Shown here: one piece after another, positions 24,401-36,841 of the stretch
How the letters are laid out: each line of letters starts with the position of its first letter
Position numbering within the stretch: position 1 is the first letter of the stretch
DNA from: Adineta steineri
Lineage: Eukaryota; Rotifera; Eurotatoria; Adinetida; Adinetidae
DNA length: 64,000 bases
Direction of reading: 5' to 3'
NCBI GenBank assembly: GCA_905250115.1
Contig: CAJNOI010000050.1
Coordinates: 124,706 to 188,705 of the forward strand
Program-made: the position numbers and the translations under genes
Notes under the pieces: model-generated
Told to the model about the DNA's origin: nothing
Databases searched by the model: none
The model's input: the letters and a program-made list of their open reading frames with translations, nothing else

Positions 24401-27400
24401 TGTTTTATTAGATTTATTATATTTATTTTAGAAAATGAACTTAAATCATATAAAGATGATATGGCTGTTAAAAATGGACAATTCAGTAAGTTAATTTTTC
24501 AATTAAATCTTATTTCGTATTCAGAAAATTATAACAAAAATTTTGTTAAATATTATCATTGTGTAATATGAAACTTTTTATTATATCGTTTTTGAATGAA
24601 ATTCAAGCTGAAGAATAAAATCCGTATAAGTAAAGTCAATATATTCTTCTTATCGATGTTATAGTCGTTCGATACCATTAAATCTATTCAGAAAAGATGT
24701 GTCTACTTTTTCTTCTCTTCGGGATTACTAATATATCGATTATTTATATATAATTAATCGAATATTCTTTAATAATAATAATATTTGGAATATTAATGAT
24801 AGAGTGTTGAAAGATAGATAAGAACATATATATCTTCAAACTGTCATACACTTAATTATATTTTACTAGTTATATCGAGGTAATTTTTGTCTTCTATATC
24901 TGAAAATATAAACAAGTTTTTTTTAAATTTTTAATCAATGTGTTAATTATATTAATCATATAATAAGTGATACAGAATTATTAATTGATTAAAAAGAATT
25001 TATATCTATTGAAACTGGTAATCTATATGATATCTTACTTCATACTGCTTTGTAGCATAGATGTGATAGCAATAAAGAAATAGTTAGTAGAAAATGTGCA
25101 TTAGATCTTATTGACATTGACATGTAAGCGCTATCATTGATGACGATATATATATATATGTATTTGTCTCCTTGGTAAGAAAAAGGTCGTACACTACTCT
25201 ATTAAAGTTTTTTTGTTTTATATCGACATGTACGATAACTAATGGAATCATGTCTTTGAATTCATATATGAAATCTTTTCTTTAACTTATCTGTATAGAC
25301 CTATAATTATGTTCATAGTCATTAAAGATAAAAGAGCACATTTATATATATTCTCTATCCGATTACTCAAATAATAGTGAATAACAGCAGGATATTATCG
25401 GTTGATTGGGTTCACAGTTATTCTTATGCTCAGTCGGAGATGTTTACCTCATTGTATTGGACATAATAACAACGAGAGACTACAAAAGATGGCTGAAGCA
25501 TAAAATAATGATGATGATGATGCATTTTTCTCTCTTTCTAACATAACTACGTATTACTCTGGTATAAACAATTTCTACATATACAAATAAAACAAATGTC
25601 TATGAACAAAAAAAAAGAAGAACGCCGATGATTTGTCATTTTTTGTTCATGTTAATTAAATCAAAATCAATGATCTATAACACTTCATAAAGATCTTTTC
25701 TTTTTTTTCTCTCTCTCTCTCTCTTACGTTCATCATAATGAGAAGAACAAACATCTATATTATTTTCATTAAGTAATCACTCTATGTGAGCGCATCTGCT
25801 AGCGCTAGTAAAGCTTTCGGTAATGGCAAACGAGCTTGATTATAGTTATCATTCATCCATTAATATAATATCGCGTTTGTATGTTTGGTATAAGAGAAGA
25901 AAGAGACGAAGTTGTACGCCTTACAGAAAAAAGAGAAAGAGATGATTTCTCTTAACATATATACACGTACTTTTTTTCTATACTCGACAATGTAATGCAT
26001 CTATCAAACTTCATCATAGTTCATATCCATATATTTTCTACTGATCATTCACTATCATATGTATCCGCCCACATGCAATATTTTATATATTCTTAATTAA
26101 ATTCCATATCTTCTACTCACGCTAATATCGAATAAAATCTCATTATCAACATGTCAGATGCTATTAACTTTCATTTTATTTATCCGCAACAAACTTCACA
26201 TACTAACAAGAATCATCATCTTCGAAAGCAACAACCTGCTAATAAATTCATTAACTCATATCTTTCCACAGCTGCACACTATCTTAATCGAACCAAAAGC
26301 TTTCATGTACCATCAAATACAACACTAACAAATAATCCGAATAATAACACTTGTATTCAAATAGACAACAATTCTCAACAACAACAATCTTATTTAACAA
26401 ATAATTCTCAGTTGGCAAGATCTGTACCTTCAAATATAAATAATCTTAATCCGCCATCAACAATCTATCATGAATATCAATTTCAACCTGTTTCATCCGA
26501 AATCAAATCAAATAAAAATTATAAATCACCCGGAATTGTAAATACTCTACGTAAATCATTAAGAAAAAATAAAGAAAGATTTTATAATAAACGATCAACA
26601 ACAATGAAATCATGTCATTCATTAAGTAATTATGAACAATCACCAATTATTCTACCACAAACATCAATGACACCAACATTACTTTGTCGTCATCAACATA
26701 TAGAAACTAATACTAGATCATGCATACCCATAACAATGAAATATGATAGTTCAATAAAGTTTATCAATAATAACAATGATGAAGAAGATGATCAAATGCG
26801 TAAGAGATTACTATTAGATTTAGAGACAAAATATAACAAGAATTTAATTTCTTCATAGAATAGAACTGAAATCTCTCTAAGGAATCGATCAATTATTAAC
26901 CACAAGAGACAACAGTTGATATTAAATATATATTCTAAAATAAGTCTAGTTATTGTTTAGATAAACTTAAACAAATATCACCTGATACACGCTAAATAAA
27001 TACGGTCTTTTTTTCAAATAACTATAATAAAAGGTCGAAGAATATTTATAGATCTATATATCTAAGACAAATGGTCATGCCATTCTATTCTTTCTAGGTT
27101 ATTATTGACCCCATAGATAACAGAAATATTCTCGATTAAGAAACAAAGAATATCCAGATTATCTCCGTATATGACTCTTTGATTGACAATAGACACACAT
27201 TTTCTTCTAATGCAAAACGCAAAGAGTTAAACGTTTCTACGTGGTTATTGATAATAGCAAACATTCTCTTGTAACAACTTCGATTTCATCTCTATTTACT
27301 ACTACGATTATCAGTATTTTTTATTACACAAAAAAAAAGCCGAGAGAGAGTAAAAAATGTCTGTCTGTTTTGTTTTTACTCCATGTGAATTGAGAAAAAG

Positions 27401-29512
27401 TGAAATAACAGTTATGTCGACAGCTTTATCTTGCGTATATTTCGATAAATCTAAATGTATGTTAATGTACATGATATTTTATTTTCTATATAAGAAATTT
27501 CTTTTTTTTATTTCCAGCTCCACTTCAATCATTAAATTCAAATGGACGAAATCGAATATTAACCAGTAGTCCTATTTGTTCATCGACACCATTTACAAAT
27601 CATCAACAACAAGCATCGATTTTACCATTAGCTGCATCATTACAATCACTTTCACCTATAACACCAAATATTACAAGTTCAGATCAGGGAAATAATGTTC
27701 AACAACAACAAACAATAAATCTTGATCAAGAAGAAAAAGAACGATTAAAAACTGATTTAACACAGTTAAAAAATGAGTTACAAAAATCGAAAGAAACAAT
27801 TGCACGTCTACAAAAAAGTGAAGAACAAATGCGTGAAAGGTACAGTTAATATATACACATTTAATGAATAAGTGTAACATGAGAATATAAATCGTGTTTA
27901 GTATCCATATCAGAATAACAAATCCATATGATATATAAAATAATCATAAGAAAAATCAAATAATTTCCAATTATTGTAATCAATATAAAATAATAGATAA
28001 CCGTTTGACATTGTCTAAGACTTGAATCATCAAAAAATCGACGAGATTCGATTGCTAAACCAATTAACCAATATAAACTAACACACATCAAACATACAAA
28101 ATAAATATTTGATAATATTAAATAAATATTACGATAATTTTTATTTATTTCTTGTAATATAAAATAAAATAATGTACTAATAAAACCAATTATACCTGAT
28201 GATTCAATAAAATATATTACTTCCGTATAAGATTCACATCGATAATATATATGTATATATAAACTTATGATTAATTCTATCACTGAAAATATACATATGA
28301 TCAAAATAATTAGTTTTTGATGATGATTACTAGACATCTAGAATCTAAAAAGTAAACGGAATGTTTTATAATCTTAATTAGAATGAAGAATTTTGACCTT
28401 TTCTATAATGTATATGTAATCATAAAAAAGAATTAAGTATTACAGCACATATGCTGGTAATTAGCGCAAGGATAAGAGAATCATTATCAATCGTAATATA
28501 GGATACATACTAACAAGTAACGCTCGTCCGAGGACTCGCTTAGCTCTTTCTCGTAGAAATGCATTTTCTTCACATTTACTGAAAACCGTGAAAAATTGAT
28601 TTTCGATGTTTTTTTGACCCTGCGAACACACAAGCAAGCAAACAATTTATGTTTCTAATTTAGGTTAGCCGAACAAGCTCAACGACAATTAGAAAAAGGT
28701 GGTAAATTTGAAGATTTAAATCAAGTATCTCGTCCAACTGAATTAATTCGTTCATATAATACACTTTATTCTCAATCTCGAATTGATGCACTTGATGCAT
28801 TAGATAATATTCATGAAATGTCTAATGCAGAAGATTTAAAATCAAAATTATTATTTTCAGTTGTTGTCGTATGTAGAATATATATAGATGAAAAGGAAAA
28901 CAATTTTCTATTTGTTTTTTTATTAAAGCTTGCTTTTCGTCATGCACAAAATCATGCGAAAGATATACGAAATAAAATCAAGCAAATTCTCCAATTAACT
29001 AATGATAAAAGTTCAATTGTACTTGAAGAAACAATTGAAAAATATTTAAGAACTACAATACAAAAATATGATGTTGGAAAAATAATTTTAGTAAATAAAT
29101 TATTTTTAAAATTTAAAAAATAAAAAATCTTATTTTAGGAAGTAGAAAATCAATTATGGACTACTCTATATGATTATCCACGTTTAAAATCTTGTAATGA
29201 ATTACTTAAATATATTAACAATGCATGTCGAACTGCGTATGTATATAAAAATCAAAAGAAAAAAAATGAGATTATTTTATTTCTAGATGGGGTCTTGTTA
29301 ATCAAACACCTCCATATTACATTGAATTTCAAACAATAAAATATGATAAACAAATTCATGAACGTTTTCATACATCGGATAAAGAAAGTGAAACTATTGT
29401 CGAATATATATGGCCATGTTTAATTGATGGACGTGATCGAGCATGTGTTGCAAAAGGTGTAGTTATAACTGATGAACGATTTTTATCAATATCAAAAAAT
29501 ATATCATCTTAG
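21448..29512 (+). CDS. MIEAP/SPATA18-like protein, long isoform
   Basis: The longest model joins 21448-22426, 22493-22627, 24432-24485, 27518-27839, 28664-28868, 28929-29090, 29139-29236 and 29287-29512, 726 residues, with every phase consistent. The N-terminal 370 residues are helical and unrecognised. A Q/S/T-rich linker comes next, then a coiled coil encoded by the end of exon 27518 (EEKERLKTDLTQLKNELQ). The C-terminal 230 residues resemble the C-terminal domain of mitochondria-eating protein (MIEAP, SPATA18): LYSQSRIDALDAL, LAFRHAQNHAKDIR, then VEYIWPCLIDG and VAKGVVITD near the end. MIEAP proteins act in mitochondrial quality control. I infer that role only from the C-terminal resemblance. 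Four other possible first exons are listed separately. Several introns are long for this genome. Confidence 0.65.
23373..23493 (+). CDS. Alternative first exon B of the MIEAP-like gene
   Basis: Forty codons from ATG (MATVMLRPKKLDMHS...) end at a GTAAGT donor in phase 1. Exon 24432 needs the same phase. It lies in the intron between 22627 and 24432. It is therefore probably the start of a shorter isoform from an internal promoter, with an asparagine-rich N-terminus. It could also be an included internal exon, but no acceptor is obvious just before it. Confidence 0.5.
24182..24344 (+). CDS. Alternative first exon C of the MIEAP-like gene
   Basis: Fifty-four codons from ATG (MNKTIDKDQLTLYFTSL...) contain a serine/proline run. 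They end at a GTAAGT donor in phase 1, followed only 87 bases later by the acceptor of exon 24432. The phase match and close spacing make it a convincing short-isoform start. A CT-rich stretch lies just upstream. Confidence 0.5.
26151..26799 (+). CDS. Alternative first exon D of the MIEAP-like gene, or a separate small gene
   Basis: The frame runs from ATG 26151 and stays open to a stop at 26856 (235 codons). It is N/Q/S-rich with a basic patch (NTLRKSLRKNKERFYNKR). A GTAAGA donor at 26800 would end the exon in phase 1, matching the acceptor at 27518, so it could be a fourth N-terminus. If the donor is not used it encodes a free-standing 235-residue protein. No family was recognised. Confidence 0.45.
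27357..27456 (+). CDS. Alternative first exon E of the MIEAP-like gene
   Basis: Thirty-three codons from ATG (MSVCFVFTPCELRKS...) end at a GTATGT donor in phase 1, which fits the acceptor at 27518 only 61 bases on. It would give the shortest isoform, holding just the linker, coiled coil and MIEAP-like C-terminus. It lies directly behind a GA-rich tract at 27330-27352. Confidence 0.5.
27861..28337 (-). CDS. Four-TM protein nested antisense in a MIEAP-like intron
   Basis: An uninterrupted 158-residue frame lies wholly inside the intron 27840-28663 of the plus-strand gene. There is an ATG at 28337. It has four hydrophobic segments (about 8-27, 43-62, 73-93, 115-140) with short charged loops, so it is a small tetraspan membrane protein. 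The N-terminus MSSNHHQK and C-terminal tail are likely cytoplasmic. No family was recognised, and it lacks the CCG motif of tetraspanins. Its length, regular TM spacing and intact frame in AT-rich DNA support a real gene, but an F/I/Y-rich chance frame cannot be excluded. Confidence 0.55.
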   Translation of the reverse strand: MSSNHHQKLIILIICIFSVIELIISLYIHIYYRCESYTEVIYFIESSGIIGFISTLFYFILQEINKNYRNIYLILSNIYFVCLMCVSLYWLIGLAIESRRFFDDSSLRQCQTVIYYFILITIIGNYLIFLMIILYIIWICYSDMDTKHDLYSHVTLIH

Positions 29513-30899
29513 TATTGATGGTTTTATATTCATCTAATCAACGTCTCTAGTCAGTCAGTCGGTTATATTGTCGAGTTAAACGACATTCCATACTAGTAGA
29601 CGAACTAATCTGTATACTATATAGATATTATCTCCCCTTATGTTTGTATTGTTTCAATTTATATATTATATATATGCGTGTGGTATAGATAAAATTTTTA
29701 TCTATTTTATTCGTTAAAAATAGAAACTACACTAGAATTTGAATGAATAAAAATATTTCTTTTAGAAAGTTTTTTTTTAAATGAATGCGTTACGTGTGAA
29801 ACAAAGATTAGAAAAAGAAGGATTTATTATTGAAATGAATATTTTTATTTCTTTACCTTATATACGATATGTTTCAATAAAATAAACAACTTATCAATTA
29901 TTAATATCCAAAAAAATGTGCATTATGTCTAAATCATCATAATACTGTATGAACAAATGAAAATTTGATTCGTTTCATACATATACTTTTCATCGAATTG
30001 TACATGTCACGCGTTAGACTATCAATAGATGCCTCTAATCATCGTTCATTAGTCACTCTTCAATATTTATAGCAAGCAAAAATCATTGTAATGAATTCTT
30101 TAGTATACAATCTTGTTCTAAACAATTATTTTCATATAAAAAGAAAAAATACCAACTCCGTAAATGACGTAATGAGTTGGCAAACACATAAAAAAAAGCC
30201 AGACGTATGACATCGAAAAAGGAAGCCTGTAATTTCATAAATTCCAAAGTCACGATAGTGAAACATTTTCTTTTTTTGGTGAGTAAAAAACACTCAAACA
30301 CTTCATAAAATCGAATAACACTGTTTGTGCGGTACCTTTTTTTCTTTCAAAGAAAATGGATTTTGTTTTGACGGAACTGAAATTTATAACTATATACAGT
30401 AAAGTATCTGACATCATTAAATAGTCTTTCTCAATTTTATCAAATATTTCTTGAAATGAGTTCTTACAATTAGCAATTGAGTGATTTTTTATTACAACCT
30501 AGTTAGACTGCCTGTAAATAATCATAGCTAGATGCATAACACATTAACACTGATAGTTAGGTGCGTAACCAGATCGTGGCTATGAAGAGAAGCTCAGCCC
30601 CTTCCCCCTCTAGATGTCAAAAAAAATAGGGGTTAAGTCTCCTTACAAGTTTGTCTTAGTTACGCTACTGATGAGAGTATTGATTGGCTTCTTCTTAAAA
30701 TTCAGTAGTTAGAAACTACAAGTTTATTTCTGGCGTTTTTATCCCTGGTTTTTTTTTATTACGAGTAAAAAAAGAACGTCGACGCTTGTTTACTTCACAA
30801 AACTGGATAAAAGAAAATTCGATGACGTCATTTGTTATTTTCCTAGTACAGAACAAATCAAATTTATAATGTGTGAATTTTAGAATTGTTTCATACGCA
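29513..30899. other. Intergenic region with a possible decayed hAT-type element
   Basis: This gap lies between the MIEAP-like gene and the second ART-TPR gene, both on the plus strand. Around 30557-30670 a GC-richer block starts TTAGGTGCGTAACCAGA and ends, reversed, CAGTAGCGTAACTAAGA. This could be a worn hAT-type pair of ends without a clear target duplication. The remainder is AT-rich and holds the promoter of the downstream gene. No other gene was seen. Confidence 0.35.
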
Positions 30900-32938
30900 A
30901 TGGCAGGTGCAAATCGTAAAAATACTGTGGTTCCCGGTGCTGAATCCGAATCATTTTCATTATTTTGGCTCGATACAGAAGTCAATACAGCAGATCATAA
31001 TCAAAAAACTCAAACTTTACTTCGTGCTATGGTGAATAATCTGCAAACATTTGATAACCTTTCTCAATGTCAAGAAAAAATTGAATCATTTGATGAAAAA
31101 GAACGACTTATTCTTATTGTTAGTGGTAAACTAGGTCGAGAAATTGTTCCTCAAGTTCATAACCTTCGAAAGCTTTCATCCATCTATGTTTATTGTATGA
31201 ACAAAGAATCAAACAGAGAATGGTCTCAAGATTTTTCAAAAGTATACAATATTTATCTAATATTATTAAATAAATTTTAATTTTTTTTTAGGTGAAAGAC
31301 GTCATTGTTGAACAAAAAATTCTACTTACTCGAATCAAATCAGATAAAAAAAAACGAGTAGAGAAAAAAGAATCAATATCATATAATATTTATTCCATTA
31401 CTGAACGAACTGATCCATCAACAATTGGACTTCAAAATCAATTTATTCATTCACTTGTAATAACCAATATGCTTCTTCAATTAACTCCCATTCCAAATGA
31501 GAAACAAAAACTTGTCGCTATTTGTAAAAAGGATTATGCCGGCGATACTAATCAATCACAAGCTATTCGTGAATTTAATGATGAATATACAACATCAGAT
31601 CAAGTTTTATCGTGGTATACTCGTGACTCATTTTTATATAGAATGTTAAATAAAGCTTTATGTCAACAAGATTTAAATCAGTTAATCTTATTTCGTATGA
31701 TAATTAGTGATATGCATTATCAATTAAAACAAAATACATGTGAATTATCAGTTCCTGTTTATTATGGTCAAGTTATGAATTCAGGTGAAGTAAGAGATCT
31801 ACAAAATCAAGCAAATAACTTTATGTCTATGAAATCATTTCTTTGGGCTGATACCAATAAAAATAAAGTATTAAGAAATTTACATCAAAGAATGATTTAT
31901 CCAGGTGATTGTCATGTTTTATTTACTATCAATGTCGATTCCAATTCAAAACGATTTGCTGATATTAGTAAAAGCAATAGTTTTATGGATCAAGGAGAAA
32001 TATTATTTATGACTGGAACAATATTTCGTATAGTTAGTGTTACTGCAGTTGGTAAAGATGATTTAAAGGTGGAAATGAGACTTTGTAATGGTGATGAACA
32101 TGAACTTCGACCTGTGTTTGAATATATGAAGAATGAAAATGAAGATAATAAAATTGATCTTTATACTTTTGGTAATAAATTACGTCAATTGGGTAAATAT
32201 GCTCTTGCTGAAAAAGTATATTTACTTTCAGTCAATGAACTTCCATCGAATGATCCTTTACGATCTGATATATATTGTGCATTAGGTGCAGTCAATAAAG
32301 AAATAGGAGATCATGATGCTAGTTTGAAATGGTTTAAACAATCATTAGAAAGTAAAAAGAAAACAAATTCATCTGATTTAATTAGTATTGGTAGTTTATA
32401 TAATTGTATTGGTGAATCTTATTGGTCTATTGGAAATGATGAAGAAGCATTGAAGTGTTTTAAGAAAGCTGTCGAACAATTTCAAAAAGCACATGCTGAA
32501 GATCATTCACATATGGCTGATTTCTATAGTAATATTGGTTCATATTATAGACGTAGGAAAAAATATGAAACTGCATTAGAATTCTACCAAAAAGCATTGG
32601 ATATCGATCGTAGGCAGTCATGTGATGATCGTCTAACTGTAGCCAAATCTCATAATGAAATTGGTATTGTTTACAGTGTTTTGAAAGATTATGATCGTGC
32701 TATAGAACATTTTCATTTATCAATTACAATTAAATTAAGAATTCTTTCTCCTGAACATCTGTCACTTGGTAACAGTTATACAAATATAGGGTTAGCTTAT
32801 GCTCAGAAACGTGATTTCAAACAGGCATTAAAGTATTATCAACAAGCATCGGCTATCTTCCATCGTGCATTACCAGCTGGACATAAAGATCTGAAAGACA
32901 TTAATCTAGCCATTCAACAAATTCTAAAACAATTATAA
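30900..32938 (+). CDS. ART-like plus TPR protein with degenerate catalytic motif
   Basis: Exons 30900-31241 and 31292-32938 code for 662 residues. The order is an N-terminal domain (1-about 180; motifs SLFWLDTE and ILIVSGKLGREIVP), an ART-like fold (about 215-380), then about six TPR units (about 390-655, such as ALKWFKQSLESKK, YSNIGSYYRRRKKYETALEFYQKALD). It is a paralogue of the broken gene at 0.2-3.0 kb and shares its domain order. The R-S-E residues are altered. YRGQ is replaced by YYGQ (about 271-274). The STS block reads SMKSF (about 293-297). The ExE motif reads QGE (about 348-350). ADP-ribosyl transfer is therefore unlikely, and the protein may act as a scaffold or regulator. The TPR part is well conserved. 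Confidence 0.8.
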
Positions 32939-34952
32939 AACCGTTTTTGTTTTTGTTCAGAGATATAATGTCAAATGTGTGATATAAACTGATAAAAAAA
33001 TGTTTTTTTTCACCTGTGATTATTTTTTTTGTGATAAAAGTTATTCTATATGTTTCATTTTGAAATGATTAAAATTAATTTAACTGATATTCAGAATTCA
33101 ATAGTTATCATTAATTTAAAGAAAGTAGCTATATGCATCCAGAAAGATAGAGATTCTTTTTTCATCAAGCAATTTAAAAAAATAATATGATAGATACTAT
33201 CAATTGATGAATATTAAACGCTCTTCGATAAAATATTGTGAAAGAAATATTTGTAAACAGAATGATTTTGATTCAAATTAAATTTTTTTTCTATATATAC
33301 GCAATTGTAATACATAGCTTATACTTTTGTTTTGAATGCTAGACTAGAATATAACTTAGTTTTTACTAATTAATAAACTAATCGTTTATCCATTGTCAAT
33401 GAGTATACTAAAGCATAAACTTTACAAAAAAATAATCTTGCAATACATTGGTACAATTAATGAAAGTATATGATGAATAATCATCGTCGCAGTAACGCTC
33501 ATTGAGATACTGATTGATCTGATACTGATACTAAGTAAAAAATATTGACATATCGAGTCCATAGGTTACAAAGGTCACAGGGTAAGGTGACAAAACTTTG
33601 TTAAATGCAGATAGACGTAACGAAAATGTCATATCCTGTAGGTCTCTATTTACATATAACATTTATGTATATAATTTTTCTAGACATCGACGAAAATTCT
33701 ATTTTAATACATATGAATTTTATCTGTATACTCGATCACATTAACATTTAGAGTGATTATTGTTCATTGACACAGTACTTGTTCTAATGACATTTACATA
33801 TACTGATTTGATTAACTAATGAAAACTTTTGCGGGATAAGTAAACATTGCAAAAAAATATTAACAATACGTAGTAATTCAAAAACCAATAGATTTGATAT
33901 CGAATCTTCTTATTCATAGTATACAGTATTTCAATAACTCATAGACTAGCTAAACAGATTTTACGTATTAAGAAGACACTATATTATTTATTGATTACTA
34001 GATATTTTTGTAAGTTCAGTACAAAATATATTTCCGTTTGTTTTTTTTCATTTATCATACCATGTCTAGGTAAAATAACAGAATTGAAATAAGATTATAT
34101 TAACTGAATATATATTCAACTGGAGCTTCACTTCTGTAAATGCAAATCATAACTGGAGCAAAAATTGAATCGAATTCGCATTAGAAAATTTATTTAGGTA
34201 CATAAATAATTTGTATTTATTTATTTCGAATACAAAGCGAATGTATAGAGAAAAAAACATTGAATTGTGGCAAATGGTATTGTTATTGTTCGATTGAAAT
34301 AATTTGCTTAATGTTATAACATTAATTTTTTTATTATTTTGTAATATATAATAAATTTCTCAAACCTTTTTTCTATTAATAATGAATAAATATTATACAT
34401 AAGAATATGATGGTTACATCAAGAATGACAGTTTTCTATAGTAATACGTTTACGTAAGATAAAATAAAGCAGAATGTTTGTATATGTAAGGATATATTTA
34501 TCTTATGATTAGTAAGTTTCATGATATAGTACATGTGTTTTGCGTCCTTCGAATTTTTTCGATCGCGCATGTATAATAAATCAAAAAAATATACCTTTTT
34601 TGGACATGTTTAAATCGAACGATGATAATATGATCAATAATAAGATAGAAATTGATTATTTTTTTTTCATATCAGAATAATAACGTGTAAAAACAAAATT
34701 GAAACGCGTAATTTATAACTAACGAAAGTCAGGAGTATTTTCACATTGTTTGTCACGCTGTATTGCCTTCTCTCTTTTCCTTTCATTTGTAAATATCATA
34801 CTTAAGTAAAATAGCATATATTACATACCTCCCTTCTTTTTATTTTGTTCCTTTTTTCTCTCTCTAAATGTATAAACAAAACAAACCTTGAGCGCATGGA
34901 AGGTTGTTTAAGATAATATATTTAACTTTTCAACGTATAGTTATTTTCGAAA
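32939..34952. other. AT-rich intergenic DNA, 2.0 kb
   Basis: This gap separates two plus-strand genes. It is about three-quarters A+T with many homopolymer runs. No open frame of usable length, inverted repeat or transposon end was recognised. The last 200 bases before 34953 should contain the promoter of the CABIT-like gene and include a CT-rich run (34830-34866). Confidence 0.4.
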
Positions 34953-36709
34953 ATGTCCTATGAGTGGACATCACAACCCTTATCAATACAAGCTATTGCT
35001 GCTCAATATACTTTACCAGTAGCTATTCGATCAGCACCTGGCTTTCGTGGATCAAGCCATCCGATTATTTTGCACTCAATAGCTCGTACTACATTTGGAT
35101 TTGGACGTGCTTTAAGAGTTACGCAATCAACAACAAAAGAATATGCGTCATACAGACCAATCGATTCAGAATTATTAGCTGTACCTTTAAAATATCCTGG
35201 TGAGTCATGCAATACTTTCTACTTCCTTTTTTATTTCTTTTTGAAAATTTTTAAGGATACTTCGAATGTTTACCATCACGGAATAATCGTAAGATTAATT
35301 AAAATATATATTCATTTTCTTAAATTTAATATTAATTTACAGGACAACAAATTGGTATTGCGCCAGAAACTAATATTCGTTCAATTGTTGAACAAATGCA
35401 AATTGATCATCGACCACAGGCATTTTATATGGTATCACCCATGCGTGTTTATACAGTTGAGGCTAATGAGGAAGGAATTGCAAATCGTACATGGCATCAA
35501 ATTGAAGCTAATCAAGTAATTTTATTCGATAAACTTGTTCATGTTGAATATACTCCAACAGTTAATGATGATTTAACAGATGAAGATTATGCTTTTTCAT
35601 GGTGGTTTTGTTTGGGTAAACACATTTTAAATCGAAATGAATATGCATTAAAATGTATCTTAATGAATCAACAAGTATGTTATATTCCATGTTCATCGAC
35701 AGATGAAATCAATTTAATACCTGTCGGACAACGTGGATCAAGTAATGTAAATAAATTACAGGCGATTCATAATCTTATTGAACAATTTCCAATGCCTCTC
35801 AATATTAAATTAGCTCAATTACCTGGTTTGGTTTTTGTTTAATTTTAAATAATATTTGTTACTAATTTTTGTTCTTCTAATTTAAGGGTCATATGCATAT
35901 AAAGATTTTAATGGTAATTTACAATTACGTGGTTCACGTACTGAAGAATTTGCTGTATGTGCATCATTATCAACATCAAATATTGCTGCTATTCCAACAA
36001 ATACACCACTTAAATTTGTTGTTGCACCATTATCATCATCATCATCACAAATTCGAAATATTCTATCAAGTTGTCAAATATTTGTTCAATCATTTGATAT
36101 GCAAATTCGTCGTATTCTTGTATCAACTCATCATGATACAACATCACATCGTACTCGTTCACGACATCCAAAAATTCAAGCAGCAATTGATGATCAATTT
36201 AAACGTTATAAACGATCACATAGTGTTGAACAAAATTCAACTATAAAAGATGATCAAACAACAACAGCAACTACAACTGATGAAGGTTATCGTTCAGGTT
36301 CATCAGCAGCTAAAAAACGACAAAATTACAAACAACAAAGGGCGGCCAGTGTTGTTAGTATTTTTTTTTGTTAAATATATATAAATTAGAAACAAAACAT
36401 TTATCTTTCTAGGATCCAGGAAATCAAGCACAGCATGTTCCACGTAAAAGAACATTATCAACTGATGATGATACGATATATAATTCACTTGTTCATCCTG
36501 TTCGAACCAAAAAAGAATCATCATCTCCACCTCCACCTGCCGTACCAAAAAAACCACCGAATTTTCCTTATCCATCAACAACATTTACTTATAATAGTGG
36601 AAGTCATCTAATTGAAGAGATTAATTCAGCGGATGCGGATGGTGCTATTTTAATGGATGCATCAAACGAACTATTTTTAGCTTTACCATCCGATAGTCGA
36701 TTTACATAA
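34953..36709 (+). CDS. CABIT-domain-like adaptor protein with proline-rich tail
   Basis: The model is 34953-35199, 35343-35825, 35887-36353 and 36413-36709, 497 residues, with consistent phases. Two donors are weak (GTTTGG at 35826, GTTAGT at 36354). Residues about 50-300 resemble a CABIT module as in Themis and GAREM: GRALRVTQ, then ELLAVPLKYPGQQIGIAP, FYMVSPMRVYTVEA, and a second half ending LIEQFPMPLNIKLAQLPG before a segment with FAVCASLS. The tail is basic and low in structure, with SSPPPPAVPKKPPNFPYP (about 435-452), a likely SH3-binding site. CABIT proteins act as adaptors downstream of tyrosine kinases and bind Grb2. The assignment rests on pattern and is not certain. It is transcribed in the same direction as the orphan gene 132 bp downstream. 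Confidence 0.55.
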
Positions 36710-36841
36710 TTTCATATAAATATATTATTTAAAATAAACATAAAAAGAAATTTATCTAAAAAAAAGAACAGAACATTAACATTTAACACAAATCATGTAT
36801 TGACCTTATAAATAAATGTTTCTCTTCAAAAAAAATTTCAT

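Noticed and set aside
30557..30670. Possible hAT-type element (ends with GCGTAAC)
   Set aside because: The inverted ends match only over about seven core bases and no target duplication could be found, so it is only mentioned within the intergenic entry.
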